NCBI RefSeq assembly: GCF_000497575.1
Contig: NZ_APJI01000016.1
Coordinates: 124,001 to 188,000, forward strand
DNA: 64,000 nt
Source of the DNA: Afipia sp. OHSU_II-C1
Lineage (GTDB): Bacteria > Pseudomonadota > Alphaproteobacteria > Rhizobiales > Xanthobacteraceae
Direction of reading: 5' to 3'
Made by a program: the position numbers and the translations under genes. The notes under the pieces were generated by a model. It was not told where the DNA came from and searched no databases. It was given only the letters and a program-made list of their open reading frames with translations. The stretch's first letter is position 1. Each line of letters opens with the position of its first letter. Below are positions 42,036-51,583 of the stretch, one piece after another.

Positions 42036-43449
42036 ACTGATACGAACGACCGCGTTCCGGCTGACGCTGGTCTACCTGTTCCTGTTTGCGCTGTTCGCCG
42101 CGTCGTTGCTGGGCTACTTCGCCTGGAACACGCGGCGCATGATCACCGAGCAGATCACCGACACCGTCAATTCCGAATTGGGTGAACTGACCGACCAGTA
42201 TACGCGCGGCGGCTTGCGCGGACTCGTCGCCGCAGTCGAAGGACGCGCACTGCGCCCAGGCGCCAATCTGTATCTCGTCACCACGCCCCAGGGACAGGGC
42301 GTTGCCGGCAATGTCGCCTCGCTTGAGCCGGGCGTGATGGATCATCCCGGCTGGGCCGAGACATTTTACAAGCGGCTTGAAGAGACCGACACCAAGAGCC
42401 ACTTCGCGCTGGTGAAAGTGTCCCAGCTTTCCGGCGGCTTCCGGATTCTGGTGGGACGCGATCTCGAAGAGCGGCGGCGGCTGTTCGCCATCGTCGCCAA
42501 GGCAGCGCAATGGTCGGTGCTGATCGTGGTCGTGCTCGGCCTCAGCGGCGGCGTGTTCGTCGCTCGCCGCGTGCTGCGCCGGATCGACGCCATGACCGGC
42601 ACCACGCAGCGGATCATGGCGGGCGATCTGTCCGAACGATTGCCGGTGGGGCGAAGCGGCGACGAGATCGACCGGCTCGCGGAAAATCTCAATGCGATGC
42701 TGGAGCGCATCGAGGCGCTGATGGTCGGACTCAAGGAGGTGTCCGACAATATCGCCCATGATCTCAAGACGCCGCTGACGCGGCTGCGCAACCGCGCCGA
42801 GGATGCGCTGGCGAAAGCTGGCAACGAGAGTGAGTACCGCGCGGCGCTGGAGCGGACCATCGATGAGTCCGACGGCCTGATCAGGACCTTCAATGCACTC
42901 CTGATGATCGCACGTGCCGAGTCCGGCCAGGCGCGCGACAACATGACCGATTTCGACGCTGCCGAAGTCGCCCACGGTATCCACGAACTTTACGAACCGC
43001 TAGCCGAGGACAAAGGCCTGGCCCTGGAGGTCGCAGCCGATCCCGCCACGATTCATGGCAACCGCGAACTGATCAGCCAGGCGCTGGCCAATCTGGTCGA
43101 GAACGCCATCAAGTATGGCCAGCCGGCTGCCACGGCGACTTCCGTGGATGCTGCTGCGGGCTCAAAACCCCCGGATATTCTGATCGAAGCGCGGCGGGAC
43201 GGGGACAATGTTCTTCTCAGTGTCACAGACCACGGGCCTGGCATTCCAGAGGCCGACCGTCAGCGTGCGGTCGAACGCTTTGTCCGCCTCGAGGCCAGCC
43301 GGACCCAGCCCGGATCGGGGCTCGGTTTGAGTCTGGCATCCGCAGTCGCGACGTTGCATGGTGGCGACCTGCGACTCGCCGACAGCCAGCCGGGGCTGCG
43401 CGTGACGCTTGTGATCCCGAGCCGGGGCGTGGAACAGAAGACTGTATGA
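42019..43449 (+). CDS. Sensor histidine kinase, degP-linked two-component partner
   Basis: A 476-residue kinase starting GTG at 42019, inside the end of the regulator gene: two transmembrane helices (LTLVYLFLFALFAASLLGYF and WSVLIVVVLGLSGGVFVA) around a periplasmic sensor, a HAMP segment, the His in ISDNIAHDLKTPLTRL region (about 249), N box NLVENAIKYG and G boxes DHGPGIP and GSGLGLSL. It overlaps glnE by ATGA at 43446. Confidence 0.9.
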   Translation: MTAFGKLIRTTAFRLTLVYLFLFALFAASLLGYFAWNTRRMITEQITDTVNSELGELTDQYTRGGLRGLVAAVEGRALRPGANLYLVTTPQGQGVAGNVASLEPGVMDHPGWAETFYKRLEETDTKSHFALVKVSQLSGGFRILVGRDLEERRRLFAIVAKAAQWSVLIVVVLGLSGGVFVARRVLRRIDAMTGTTQRIMAGDLSERLPVGRSGDEIDRLAENLNAMLERIEALMVGLKEVSDNIAHDLKTPLTRLRNRAEDALAKAGNESEYRAALERTIDESDGLIRTFNALLMIARAESGQARDNMTDFDAAEVAHGIHELYEPLAEDKGLALEVAADPATIHGNRELISQALANLVENAIKYGQPAATATSVDAAAGSKPPDILIEARRDGDNVLLSVTDHGPGIPEADRQRAVERFVRLEASRTQPGSGLGLSLASAVATLHGGDLRLADSQPGLRVTLVIPSRGVEQKTV

Positions 43450-46418
43450 GTTCACCTGAGATGGGCCGCGCCGACCGGCCCACCCTGGCGGCCCGTTTTG
43501 TGGCCGGACCGAAACTGTTTGCATCGCAGGACGCCGAGCGGCGGCTGGCCGACTGGCTGGGCGACGTGCCGCCTGACGTCGCGACCGCGCTCAGGAAGGT
43601 GCCCGGTTCCTTCCCGCATGCCAAAGCGATCCTTGAAGGCATCGCGGAAGCCTCGCCCTATCTGTTCGACCTGATGCGCGCCGATGCGGGCCGCGTTGTG
43701 CGGCTCCTTCAATGCGATCCCGACGATCATCTCGCGGCGCTGATCGACAAGGCGGTGGCCGATGTCGCCGCCGCTGCGACCGAAGCCGATGTGATGACGG
43801 TGCTTCGCCGGATGAAATCCGAAGCCGCATTGATGATCGCGCTGTGCGACATCGGCGGCGTCTGGCCGGTGATGCGGGTGACGCGGGCCCTGACCGACGT
43901 TGCGGTGACCTCCGTTCAGTGCGCCATCCGTTTTCTGCTGAAACAGGAGGCGGCGCGCGGACGCCTGCTGCCCCCTGATGCCGAACATCCTGAAGTCGGC
44001 AGCGGCCTTGTCGTGCTTGCCATGGGCAAGATGGGGGCGCATGAGCTGAACTACTCCAGCGACATCGACCTGATCGTGTTCTACGAACTGGAAGCACCGA
44101 CCCTCGCAGAGGACATCGAGCCGTCACCGTTTTTCGTCAAGGTTGCGCAGGGGCTGTCGCGCCTGCTGCAACAGCGCACCGCCGACGGTTACGTGTTCCG
44201 CGTCGATCTGCGGCTGCGGCCCGATCCGGCGTCCACGCCGGTGGCGATCTCGACAGCGGCGGCGCTGCACTATTACGAGCGCGAGGGCCGCACCTGGGAG
44301 CGCGCCGCGATGATCAAGGCGCTGCCTTGCGCGGGCGACCAGAAGGCCGGCAACGCTTTGCTGGCGGAGATTGCTCCGTTCGTCTGGCGCAAGCATCTGG
44401 ATTTCGCCGCGCTCGCCGATGTTCACGACATGAAGCGGCAGATGCAGACGTTCCGCGGTCAGAACGAGATTTCGGTCGAAGGCCACAATGTCAAGGTTGG
44501 CCGCGGCGGCATTCGCGAGATCGAGTTTTTTGCCCAGACCCAGCAATTGATCGCGGGCGGACGGCATCCCGAATTGCGCGTGCGTCCGACGCTGGAGGCG
44601 CTGAACATTCTCGCCGCCAGCAATTGGATCACGAACGAGGCGCGCGACGAACTGACCTCTGCCTATGAATTCCTGCGGCGGGTCGAGCATCGGCTGCAAA
44701 TGATCGCCGACGAACAGACCCATGCGCTGCCGACCGAGGCAGAGGCCGTCGAGCGTTTCGCGCGGTTCTTCGGATACGACGACCGCGCCGCGTTTGCGAA
44801 GGATCTGCTGGCGCATCTCAACTGCGTGCAGAACCACTACAGCCGGTTGTTCGAGGGAGACCCGACCGGCACGGAGAAGCTGCCGGACATCGATTACGGC
44901 AAGGGGCCTGACGATAATCGGCTGCTGGAACATCTTCTCACGCTGGGTTTCAAGAAGCCGAAGATGGTGGCGGAGACCGTCCAGCGCTGGCTGAGCGGCG
45001 AGTACCGCGTGTTCAAGGTTGAGGCGACGCGGCAGGCCTTCAACGAGTTCGTTCCTGACCTGATGCGCGGGCTGTCGCGCGCCGAGGAGCCCGATGACGC
45101 GGTGATGGCGTTCGACCGCTTCCTGCAGGCCTTGCAGCGGGGCGGGCGGCTGATCTCGCTGCTCAGCCAGAACAAGGATCTGGTGGCGCTGGTGGCGCTC
45201 GTGCTGGGCGCCGCGCCGCGCCTGAGTGACATGCTCGCTCGGCAGCCGCAGATCATGGACGGCCTGATCGATCCGCGCTTCTTCGGTGCGATGCCCGATC
45301 AGCGTGAACTGTCCTCGCGCCTCGCGACGACATTGTCCGACGCGAATTCATATGAGGAGTTTCTGGATCGCCTGCGGCTGTTCGGACAGGAAAGCCTGTT
45401 CCTGATCGGCACACGAATCCTGTCCGGCACAGTCTCGGCGCAGCACGCCAGTGTTGCCTTCGCCGATGTGGCCGAGGGCATCGCGCATACGGTGCACGGG
45501 CTGGTCATGGACCAGTTCGCGGAACAGCACGGCCGGATCAAGGATCAGGAAACCGCCATTGTTGCGATGGGCAAGCTCGGCAGCCGCGAGATGACGGCAT
45601 CTTCCGATCTCGACCTGATCCTGATCTATGACTTCGATCACGACGCACCGGACTCGGACGGCGCGCGATCGCTGCACGGCTCGCAGTATTTCGCGCGGCT
45701 GACCCAGCGTCTCATCAGCGCTTTCACCACGCGCACCAATTACGGCGTGCTCTACGAGGTCGATATGCGGCTGCGGCCGTCGGGCCGCGCGGGGCCTCTG
45801 GCGTCGCGGATCGATTCATTCGCCGAGTATCAGGAGCACGAGGCCTGGACCTGGGAGCATATGGCGCTGACGCGGGCGCGCGTCATTTCAGCATCGCCGG
45901 CGTTTCAGGCCAAGATCGAAGCCGTCATTCGTGAGGTACTGACGCGCAAGCGCGAAACCGGCATCATTGCCAACGACGTTCTCGAAATGCGGCGCGCCAT
46001 CGCCGAGGAAAAAGGCGAGAGCGACATCTGGGATATCAAGAATGCAGCCGGTGGCATGGTCGATATCGAGTTCGTCGCGCAGTATCTTCAACTGATCTAC
46101 GCAGCGGAAAAGCCGGAGATTCTGAACGTCAGCACAGTGCAGGTGCTGGACAATGCTGCGCGGCTCGGAGTGTTGCCGCAGTCCGATGCCGATGTCCTGC
46201 GGGCGGCCTCGCGGCTGTATCATGATCTCACGCAGATCATCCGTCTCTGCGTGATCGGGAAGTTCAAACCAGAGACAGCTGGGGAGGATCTCCTGCGGGT
46301 GCTGACACGGGCTGGGGACGCGCCGGATTTTTCGGCGCTTGAGGCGCGGGTGCGCGAGACGCAGAACGAAGTCCGCGACGTTTTCCTGAGGCTGCTTGAG
46401 GGATCGCCTCGGCAATAA
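43446..46418 (+). CDS. glnE: Glutamine synthetase adenylyltransferase/adenylyl-removing enzyme GlnE
   Basis: Bifunctional 990-residue enzyme that switches glutamine synthetase with nitrogen status. It has two nucleotidyltransferase domains in tandem with linker domains: VLAMGKMGAHELNYSSDIDL around residue 190 (removal) and AMGKLGSREMTASSDLDLIL around 706 (addition). Length is normal. It is coupled by ATGA to the preceding kinase. Its last 155 bases (46264-46418) are antisense to the 3' end of the convergent PAS kinase gene. Confidence 0.95.
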   Translation: MSSPEMGRADRPTLAARFVAGPKLFASQDAERRLADWLGDVPPDVATALRKVPGSFPHAKAILEGIAEASPYLFDLMRADAGRVVRLLQCDPDDHLAALIDKAVADVAAAATEADVMTVLRRMKSEAALMIALCDIGGVWPVMRVTRALTDVAVTSVQCAIRFLLKQEAARGRLLPPDAEHPEVGSGLVVLAMGKMGAHELNYSSDIDLIVFYELEAPTLAEDIEPSPFFVKVAQGLSRLLQQRTADGYVFRVDLRLRPDPASTPVAISTAAALHYYEREGRTWERAAMIKALPCAGDQKAGNALLAEIAPFVWRKHLDFAALADVHDMKRQMQTFRGQNEISVEGHNVKVGRGGIREIEFFAQTQQLIAGGRHPELRVRPTLEALNILAASNWITNEARDELTSAYEFLRRVEHRLQMIADEQTHALPTEAEAVERFARFFGYDDRAAFAKDLLAHLNCVQNHYSRLFEGDPTGTEKLPDIDYGKGPDDNRLLEHLLTLGFKKPKMVAETVQRWLSGEYRVFKVEATRQAFNEFVPDLMRGLSRAEEPDDAVMAFDRFLQALQRGGRLISLLSQNKDLVALVALVLGAAPRLSDMLARQPQIMDGLIDPRFFGAMPDQRELSSRLATTLSDANSYEEFLDRLRLFGQESLFLIGTRILSGTVSAQHASVAFADVAEGIAHTVHGLVMDQFAEQHGRIKDQETAIVAMGKLGSREMTASSDLDLILIYDFDHDAPDSDGARSLHGSQYFARLTQRLISAFTTRTNYGVLYEVDMRLRPSGRAGPLASRIDSFAEYQEHEAWTWEHMALTRARVISASPAFQAKIEAVIREVLTRKRETGIIANDVLEMRRAIAEEKGESDIWDIKNAAGGMVDIEFVAQYLQLIYAAEKPEILNVSTVQVLDNAARLGVLPQSDADVLRAASRLYHDLTQIIRLCVIGKFKPETAGEDLLRVLTRAGDAPDFSALEARVRETQNEVRDVFLRLLEGSPRQ

Positions 46419-48723
46419 TGCTTGGCGCGGGCTGTTCGCCGTGTCCGGAGGGGAGCGTCACGCAGACGATGGTTCCTGCGCCGAGGCGCGAGCGGAGCTT
46501 CATCGAGCCGCCGTGCAGGTTGGCCAGTGACTTTGCGATGGCAAGCCCGAGGCCGGAGCCGTGATAGCTCTTGGTGAGCTGGCTTTCGACCTGCTCGAAC
46601 GGCCTGCCGAGTTTTGCCAGCGATTGCGGCGCGATGCCGATCCCGCTGTCGGCGATGGTGAGGACGATCGAGCCATTGCGCGTCCGGCTGCGCACCGTGA
46701 TCTTGCCGTGGTCCGGGGTGAACTTCACGGCATTTGACAGCAGGTTGACCGCAATCTGCTTCATGGCGCGGCGGTCGGCGACGATGGGGATCGCGCCGCG
46801 GATGTCCGCATTCACCGTCAGGTTCTTGTTTTCGGCCCGACCGGAGACGACGCGCAGGGATTCGGTCAGGGTCTGCGCCAGATCGAGCGGCTCGTAGTCG
46901 AGCTTCATGCGTCCGGCTTCGATCTTCGACATGTCGAGGATGTCGTTGATGACGTCCAGCAGGTAATTTCCGCTGGTCATGATGTCGTTGCAGTATTCCT
47001 GATACTTCTCCGAGCCGAGCGCGCCGAACATGCCGCTGCCCATCACTTCCGAGAACCCGATAATTGCGTTCAGCGGGGTGCGCAGTTCGTGACTCATGTT
47101 GGCGAGGAATTTTGACTTGGTCTGGTTGGCTTCCTCGGCCCGCGTCTTTTCCTCGGCATATTTCTGCGCGAGTTCGGCCAGCAACTGGGCCTGCCGCTCG
47201 AGTTCGGCCTGCGAGCGCTTCAGATCGATCACGTTCGCGGTGAGGCGGAGGTCGTTGTCGATCAGCTTCTGCTCATGCAGCTTGATCTGGGTGATGTCGG
47301 TGCCGACCGAGACGTAGCCGCCGTCCTTGGTGCGGCGTTCGCTGATATTCAGCCAGCTTCCGTCTTCGAGTTGCGCTTCGAAGGTACGGGCGCCGGGGGC
47401 AAGGGCGTTCGGGAGCCGGGTGCGGATTTCCGGCATGCTGCCGACTTCGATCACGGTCTCGTAGGACGTGCCTTGCTTCACGGCGGAGTCGGGGAGCTTG
47501 TGCAGGCGCTTGAAGTGCGAATTGCAGAGCACGAGGCGGTTGTCGGCATCCCACAGCACGAAGGCTTCCGGAATTGTCTCGATGGCGTCGCGCAGCCGCA
47601 GATCGGCTTCGACGGTCTTTTCGGCAAGGCTCTTCTGCTCGGTGATGTCGACCGCGATGCCGATCAGGTGGCAGCTGTTGTCGTTCTGGCCCTGGCTGAG
47701 TTCGCAGCGAACCCGCAGCCAGATCCAGTGACCGTTGGCGTGGCGCATCCGGAACGTCTGGTCGATATGATCGAGTTTGCCGGAGACAAGCTGGTCGGCG
47801 ATGTGGAAGAGGTCGATATCGTCGGTTTTGACCAGCGCATTGATTTCGCCGAATGTCAGCAGGTCGCTGCGGCTTTCGAGGCCAAGCAGTTCGAACATCG
47901 ACTGCGACCAGAAGATCCGCCCGCGTGACAGATCCCAGTCCCACAGGCCGCAACGGCCGCGATTGAGTGCGGTGTCGATCCGCGAGCGCACGGCATCGTT
48001 GATGAGGTCGCCCTCACGGGCGCGTGTCGACTGCCAGTGGAAAGCGAAGCCGAGGATCAGGACGACGAAGCCGGTGGTGGCGGACAGCGTGATCTGCAAT
48101 GCGGCATCCGAACGCCAGGGAGATTCGACCTGTTCCTGAACCACGACGACCTGACCGGGCATCGATTTGACGGTGCGCTGGGCAGCGAGAGCTCGGGAGG
48201 TGTTCGGAAGATTGACTTCGACCACGCTGGTTTGCGTTCCCTGCAAGGTCAGCAATTGAGTCGCGCTCAGAACGTCGATCAGACGGCTGGCGTCGTCGTT
48301 CGGCACATCGATGGAGACCCGCGCAATGATGCGCTGGTCGGGGCTGGTCACGATAATATGGCGGCCGGCGGCTGTACCCCATGAGGGCACCAAGCCGGGC
48401 AACAGGCTCTGAAGCCGCTCGGCCGACGCCGCACGATCCTGACGCGTCAGGACAATGCGGTCGAGACGTTCCGCCAGCACATCTGCCAGCGCTGAGAGAT
48501 CGCGTTTGACCGATGCGCGCTTTTGCCGGGTCTGGTCGAGGACCTGGACGAAGGCGCCGATGCAGATGGTGACGAGGAAGGCGATGATCAGGGTGGGAAC
48601 GGCGCGCCGCAGCGTCGGCTCCGCGATCAGCAGCCGGTGATATGCCGGCTTCGCGATCGACTGTGCCAATCCCTTGATAGAATCGGATTGGACACACGTG
48701 GTCGCTGCGTGCGAACGCGCCAT
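46264..48723 (-). CDS. PAS-domain hybrid-type sensor histidine kinase (PleC/DivJ-like)
   Basis: An 819-residue membrane kinase: an N-terminal helix (AVPTLIIAFLVTICIGAFVQ), a periplasmic region, a second helix (TGFVVLILGFAFHW), two PAS domains (CGLWDWDLSRGRIFWSQ; ETIPEAFVLWDADNRLVLCN), a coiled coil, the phospho-acceptor His in NMSHELRTPLNAIIG, and N and G boxes (LLSNAVKF; DSGIGIA; GSGLGLAI). The C-terminal 45 or so residues are a Pro/Ala-rich tail. ATG 48723 is favoured by GAGGGG six bases before; ATG 48789 is possible. Its 3' end overlaps glnE antisense by 155 bases. Cell-cycle function is a family analogy only. Confidence 0.88.
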   Translation of the reverse strand: MARSHAATTCVQSDSIKGLAQSIAKPAYHRLLIAEPTLRRAVPTLIIAFLVTICIGAFVQVLDQTRQKRASVKRDLSALADVLAERLDRIVLTRQDRAASAERLQSLLPGLVPSWGTAAGRHIIVTSPDQRIIARVSIDVPNDDASRLIDVLSATQLLTLQGTQTSVVEVNLPNTSRALAAQRTVKSMPGQVVVVQEQVESPWRSDAALQITLSATTGFVVLILGFAFHWQSTRAREGDLINDAVRSRIDTALNRGRCGLWDWDLSRGRIFWSQSMFELLGLESRSDLLTFGEINALVKTDDIDLFHIADQLVSGKLDHIDQTFRMRHANGHWIWLRVRCELSQGQNDNSCHLIGIAVDITEQKSLAEKTVEADLRLRDAIETIPEAFVLWDADNRLVLCNSHFKRLHKLPDSAVKQGTSYETVIEVGSMPEIRTRLPNALAPGARTFEAQLEDGSWLNISERRTKDGGYVSVGTDITQIKLHEQKLIDNDLRLTANVIDLKRSQAELERQAQLLAELAQKYAEEKTRAEEANQTKSKFLANMSHELRTPLNAIIGFSEVMGSGMFGALGSEKYQEYCNDIMTSGNYLLDVINDILDMSKIEAGRMKLDYEPLDLAQTLTESLRVVSGRAENKNLTVNADIRGAIPIVADRRAMKQIAVNLLSNAVKFTPDHGKITVRSRTRNGSIVLTIADSGIGIAPQSLAKLGRPFEQVESQLTKSYHGSGLGLAIAKSLANLHGGSMKLRSRLGAGTIVCVTLPSGHGEQPAPSIIAEAIPQAASGKRRGLRSASRAPAPQAPKNPARPQPVSAPAGDPPQLSLV

Positions 48724-48925
48724 TCCTTGCCCCTCGAACTTTTTTGTCTGCACCCCGTTCGGGAGGTTTTCCCCAACCCTCCGAATCAATGTGATTTGAA
48801 TCCACTTTTCCGGGGCTGTCGAGAGTCAACGAATCGTTAAGACGAAATAAATGTTGTCCCAAGGAAAAACGGACTCGTTTCGATGATGAAAGTTGAGTCC
48901 GAAACGAGAACGGAGCAACTGATCG

Positions 48926-50293
48926 TCAGCGCGCGGGCTCGGCGTGGCTGATGACGCGCTTCACGGACGGAAATGCGCGGCGCAGGGCGCGTTCAATCTC
49001 ATCGACCTTTCCATGGACGTCGATGACGCTCATTGAAGGCACCGCACGGCAGTGGAAGTTCACGATCTCGCCGGCATCGGTATCGCGCACCCGTACGTTA
49101 TGAACGTCATGGATCGCGCCGCTCTCGGCCGCGTAGCGCGACAGCGCCTGCTGGATGGCTTCGACGCGGTCCGCGCTGGCGTCGGTGCCGTGGGGAAGCT
49201 CCGGCTCAAGCGGCTCGATGTGGGTATCGACCTCGACATCGGCGCCGAATTCATCGCGGATGGCGTGTTCGAGCCCGTGGGCGATGTCGTGGGCTTCGTT
49301 CAGCGGCATGTCGCCATCGACTTCGAGGTCGATGCTGACGGTCAGCTTCTCGCCAAGGTCGTGCACGGTCACATGGTGGATTGCGAGGCCCGAGTTGCGC
49401 GCGATCACCATGATACGTTCGCGCACGCTCTCATTGTTGCGCGCGACGGGCACCGCGGTGAAGGTCAGGTCGGCGTCATGAAGCGCGCGGGTCACCGCAT
49501 CCTGCGCCTTGCGCTTGATGCTGTCGATACGGTCGATGGGGTAGGTGCGGGGCACCTGTACCGCCGCATCGACGAAGTGCCGGGCGCCGACCATCCGCAC
49601 ACGGAGCCGCTCAACAGCGACCACGCCCGGAATAGCCCGGATGGCGTCCTCTGCCTTCTCCGACGCGCCGTCGGGCGCGCGGTCGAGCAGCGTCTCGATG
49701 GTCGACTTGCCGAGCCGCAGTCCCAGAATAGAAATCAGCACCGCGACTGCGATGGCCGCGCCGGCGTCGCCCCAGGCATAGCCGAAAGCCGCCAGCCCAA
49801 GGCCGATGATCACGGCAAATGAGCCGAGCACGTCGGAGGCGAAGTGCAGGGCATCAGCTTCCAGCGCCTGACTTTTGGTCTCCATGGCTGTCTTGTGGAG
49901 CGTCCGCGCGCGCCAGAAGTTCACCACGATGTCCACGACGAGAACGACGAAAGGCAGGGCAGTCAGTGTCGGCGGTGCTACGTCCTCCCGCAGGCGGCTG
50001 TAGGCCTCGACCACGATGCCGCCGGCCAGAATGTAAAGCAGGGCGATCACACCCAGTGCGGAGAGGCTTTCGAGCTTGCCGTGGCCGTAGTGATGCTCGG
50101 CGTCGGCGGGCTTGTCCGACACCCGCACCACGACCCAGGTGACGACGGTGGCGATCAGATCGACGGACGAATGCAGCGCCTCGGAAATGAGCGCAAGGCT
50201 GCCGATGGCTACGCCCACGACGAATTTGATGGCTGCCATGCTGGCGCTGGCGACAATCGATATCGCGGCTACTCGTTGCTTGACTGCGCTCAT
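48926..50293 (-). CDS. Cation diffusion facilitator (metal exporter)
   Basis: A 455-residue inner-membrane metal/proton antiporter with six helices. HSSVD (H41, D45) in helix 2 and HFASD in helix 5 give the two HxxxD metal sites, a pattern usual for zinc-type members; a His-rich HYGHGK loop precedes helix 3. A long cytoplasmic C-terminal domain contains further His/Asp residues. GAGGAG lies four bases before the start. Metal selectivity needs testing. Confidence 0.9.
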   Translation of the reverse strand: MSAVKQRVAAISIVASASMAAIKFVVGVAIGSLALISEALHSSVDLIATVVTWVVVRVSDKPADAEHHYGHGKLESLSALGVIALLYILAGGIVVEAYSRLREDVAPPTLTALPFVVLVVDIVVNFWRARTLHKTAMETKSQALEADALHFASDVLGSFAVIIGLGLAAFGYAWGDAGAAIAVAVLISILGLRLGKSTIETLLDRAPDGASEKAEDAIRAIPGVVAVERLRVRMVGARHFVDAAVQVPRTYPIDRIDSIKRKAQDAVTRALHDADLTFTAVPVARNNESVRERIMVIARNSGLAIHHVTVHDLGEKLTVSIDLEVDGDMPLNEAHDIAHGLEHAIRDEFGADVEVDTHIEPLEPELPHGTDASADRVEAIQQALSRYAAESGAIHDVHNVRVRDTDAGEIVNFHCRAVPSMSVIDVHGKVDEIERALRRAFPSVKRVISHAEPAR

Positions 50294-50392
50294 CGGCTCC
50301 TCAATGCGCGCCTCTTGTCACGTCCCTGCGGCGAAGGTCAACGCATGAGTTCGCGATTCAAAATGCGTATCATTCGCAGGAAGGATAGTAGG

Positions 50393-51361
50393 TCAGAGCT
50401 TGAGGACAATCTTGCCGAAATGCCTGTTGGCGGACATGTAGTCCACAGCCTGCGCAATGTCGCCGAACGGGAAGATACGGTCGATCGGCAGCTTCAGCTT
50501 GCCGGATACGACCGCGGGCCAGATGTCCTGCTTTACGGCCGCGAAGATGTCGCGGATTTCCTCGATCGAGCGGGAGCGGAAGGTCACGCCGATATACTGG
50601 ATGCGGCGCGCGGCGTGCAGATCGAAATCGAAGTCGCCATGGGTGCCGCCAAGCCGCCCCACGTTGATGATGCGCCCGAGGACCTTCGTCGCAGCGAGGT
50701 TCTGGTTCGCGAGCTTGCCGGAGACCTGATCGATGATGACATCGACGCCCGCGCCGCCGGTGGCCTTCAACACCTGATCGACCCATGCGGGATCGTTGGA
50801 ATCGATCGCGAGATCCGCGCCCCACTCGGTGAGTTGCGCGCGTCGTTTCGGATCGGTGGACGAACCGATCACGAGCTTCGCGCCTTTGAGCCTGGCGATC
50901 TGCTGCGCCATCAGCCCGACGCCTGAACTCGCGCCCTGGACGAGCAGGTTCTGACCCGGCTGAAGCGCACCGTTGGTAACGACCGCGTTGTGCATCGTGG
51001 TCAGCGCCAGCGTCAGCGACGCCGCCTGCTCGAAATCCATCGACGCCGGAATGGGAAACATGCGGCCGTAGTCGGTGACGGCATATTCCGCGTAGCCGCC
51101 GGGACCAGAGCCCATCACGCGGTCGCCGACTTTCATGCCTTTTGCGTCAGGGCCGAGTTCAACGATTTCGCCGGCCCATTCCATGCCGAGCACAGTGCCG
51201 ACGCCGCCGGCTGCGCCATGGGCATGCCCTCTGATCATGCCGAGATCCGCCCGGTTCATGCCGCAGGCGTGAACCTTTACCAGAACCTGCGGGCCCTTCG
51301 GCACGGGCTTCGGGACGTCGGTGATCGCCGCGCCGTTCGCGCCGTAGACATAGGCTTTCAT
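50393..51361 (-). CDS. Zinc-free quinone-oxidoreductase-like (MDR) enzyme
   Basis: A 322-residue NADPH-dependent reductase of the medium-chain superfamily. It has CGMNRADL, the GMEWAGEIVELG strand-turn, and the coenzyme motif QGASSGVGLMAQQIA. The Cys/His zinc ligands of alcohol dehydrogenases are absent, so quinone or enone reduction is likely. ATG 51361 is chosen as the first Met giving the family N terminus; GAGAGAA is upstream. Confidence 0.88.
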   Translation of the reverse strand: MKAYVYGANGAAITDVPKPVPKGPQVLVKVHACGMNRADLGMIRGHAHGAAGGVGTVLGMEWAGEIVELGPDAKGMKVGDRVMGSGPGGYAEYAVTDYGRMFPIPASMDFEQAASLTLALTTMHNAVVTNGALQPGQNLLVQGASSGVGLMAQQIARLKGAKLVIGSSTDPKRRAQLTEWGADLAIDSNDPAWVDQVLKATGGAGVDVIIDQVSGKLANQNLAATKVLGRIINVGRLGGTHGDFDFDLHAARRIQYIGVTFRSRSIEEIRDIFAAVKQDIWPAVVSGKLKLPIDRIFPFGDIAQAVDYMSANRHFGKIVLKL

Positions 51362-51583
51362 GAGATTGTTCTCTCGATCGTGCGAACTCGGATGAAGCCA
51401 AGGTATAGCAGTAGTTTCAAGGCTCACAAAAGGTGGGTAGCGCGCGGCGCTCGGCAATAACGGCTGGCAATAGCTGATAGATCCCAGCTTTTTAGTAACG
51501 TGATGTCGGCAGAATCAGTCAGAAACGCGTCACTGATTTTTCCCGGTCGGCCTTCGGACGCCACCGAACTTGCGGAAGAAGCG

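Noticed and set aside
41800-42984. 394-residue minus-strand ORF over the degP-linked kinase
   Set aside because: Antisense to a well-defined histidine kinase.
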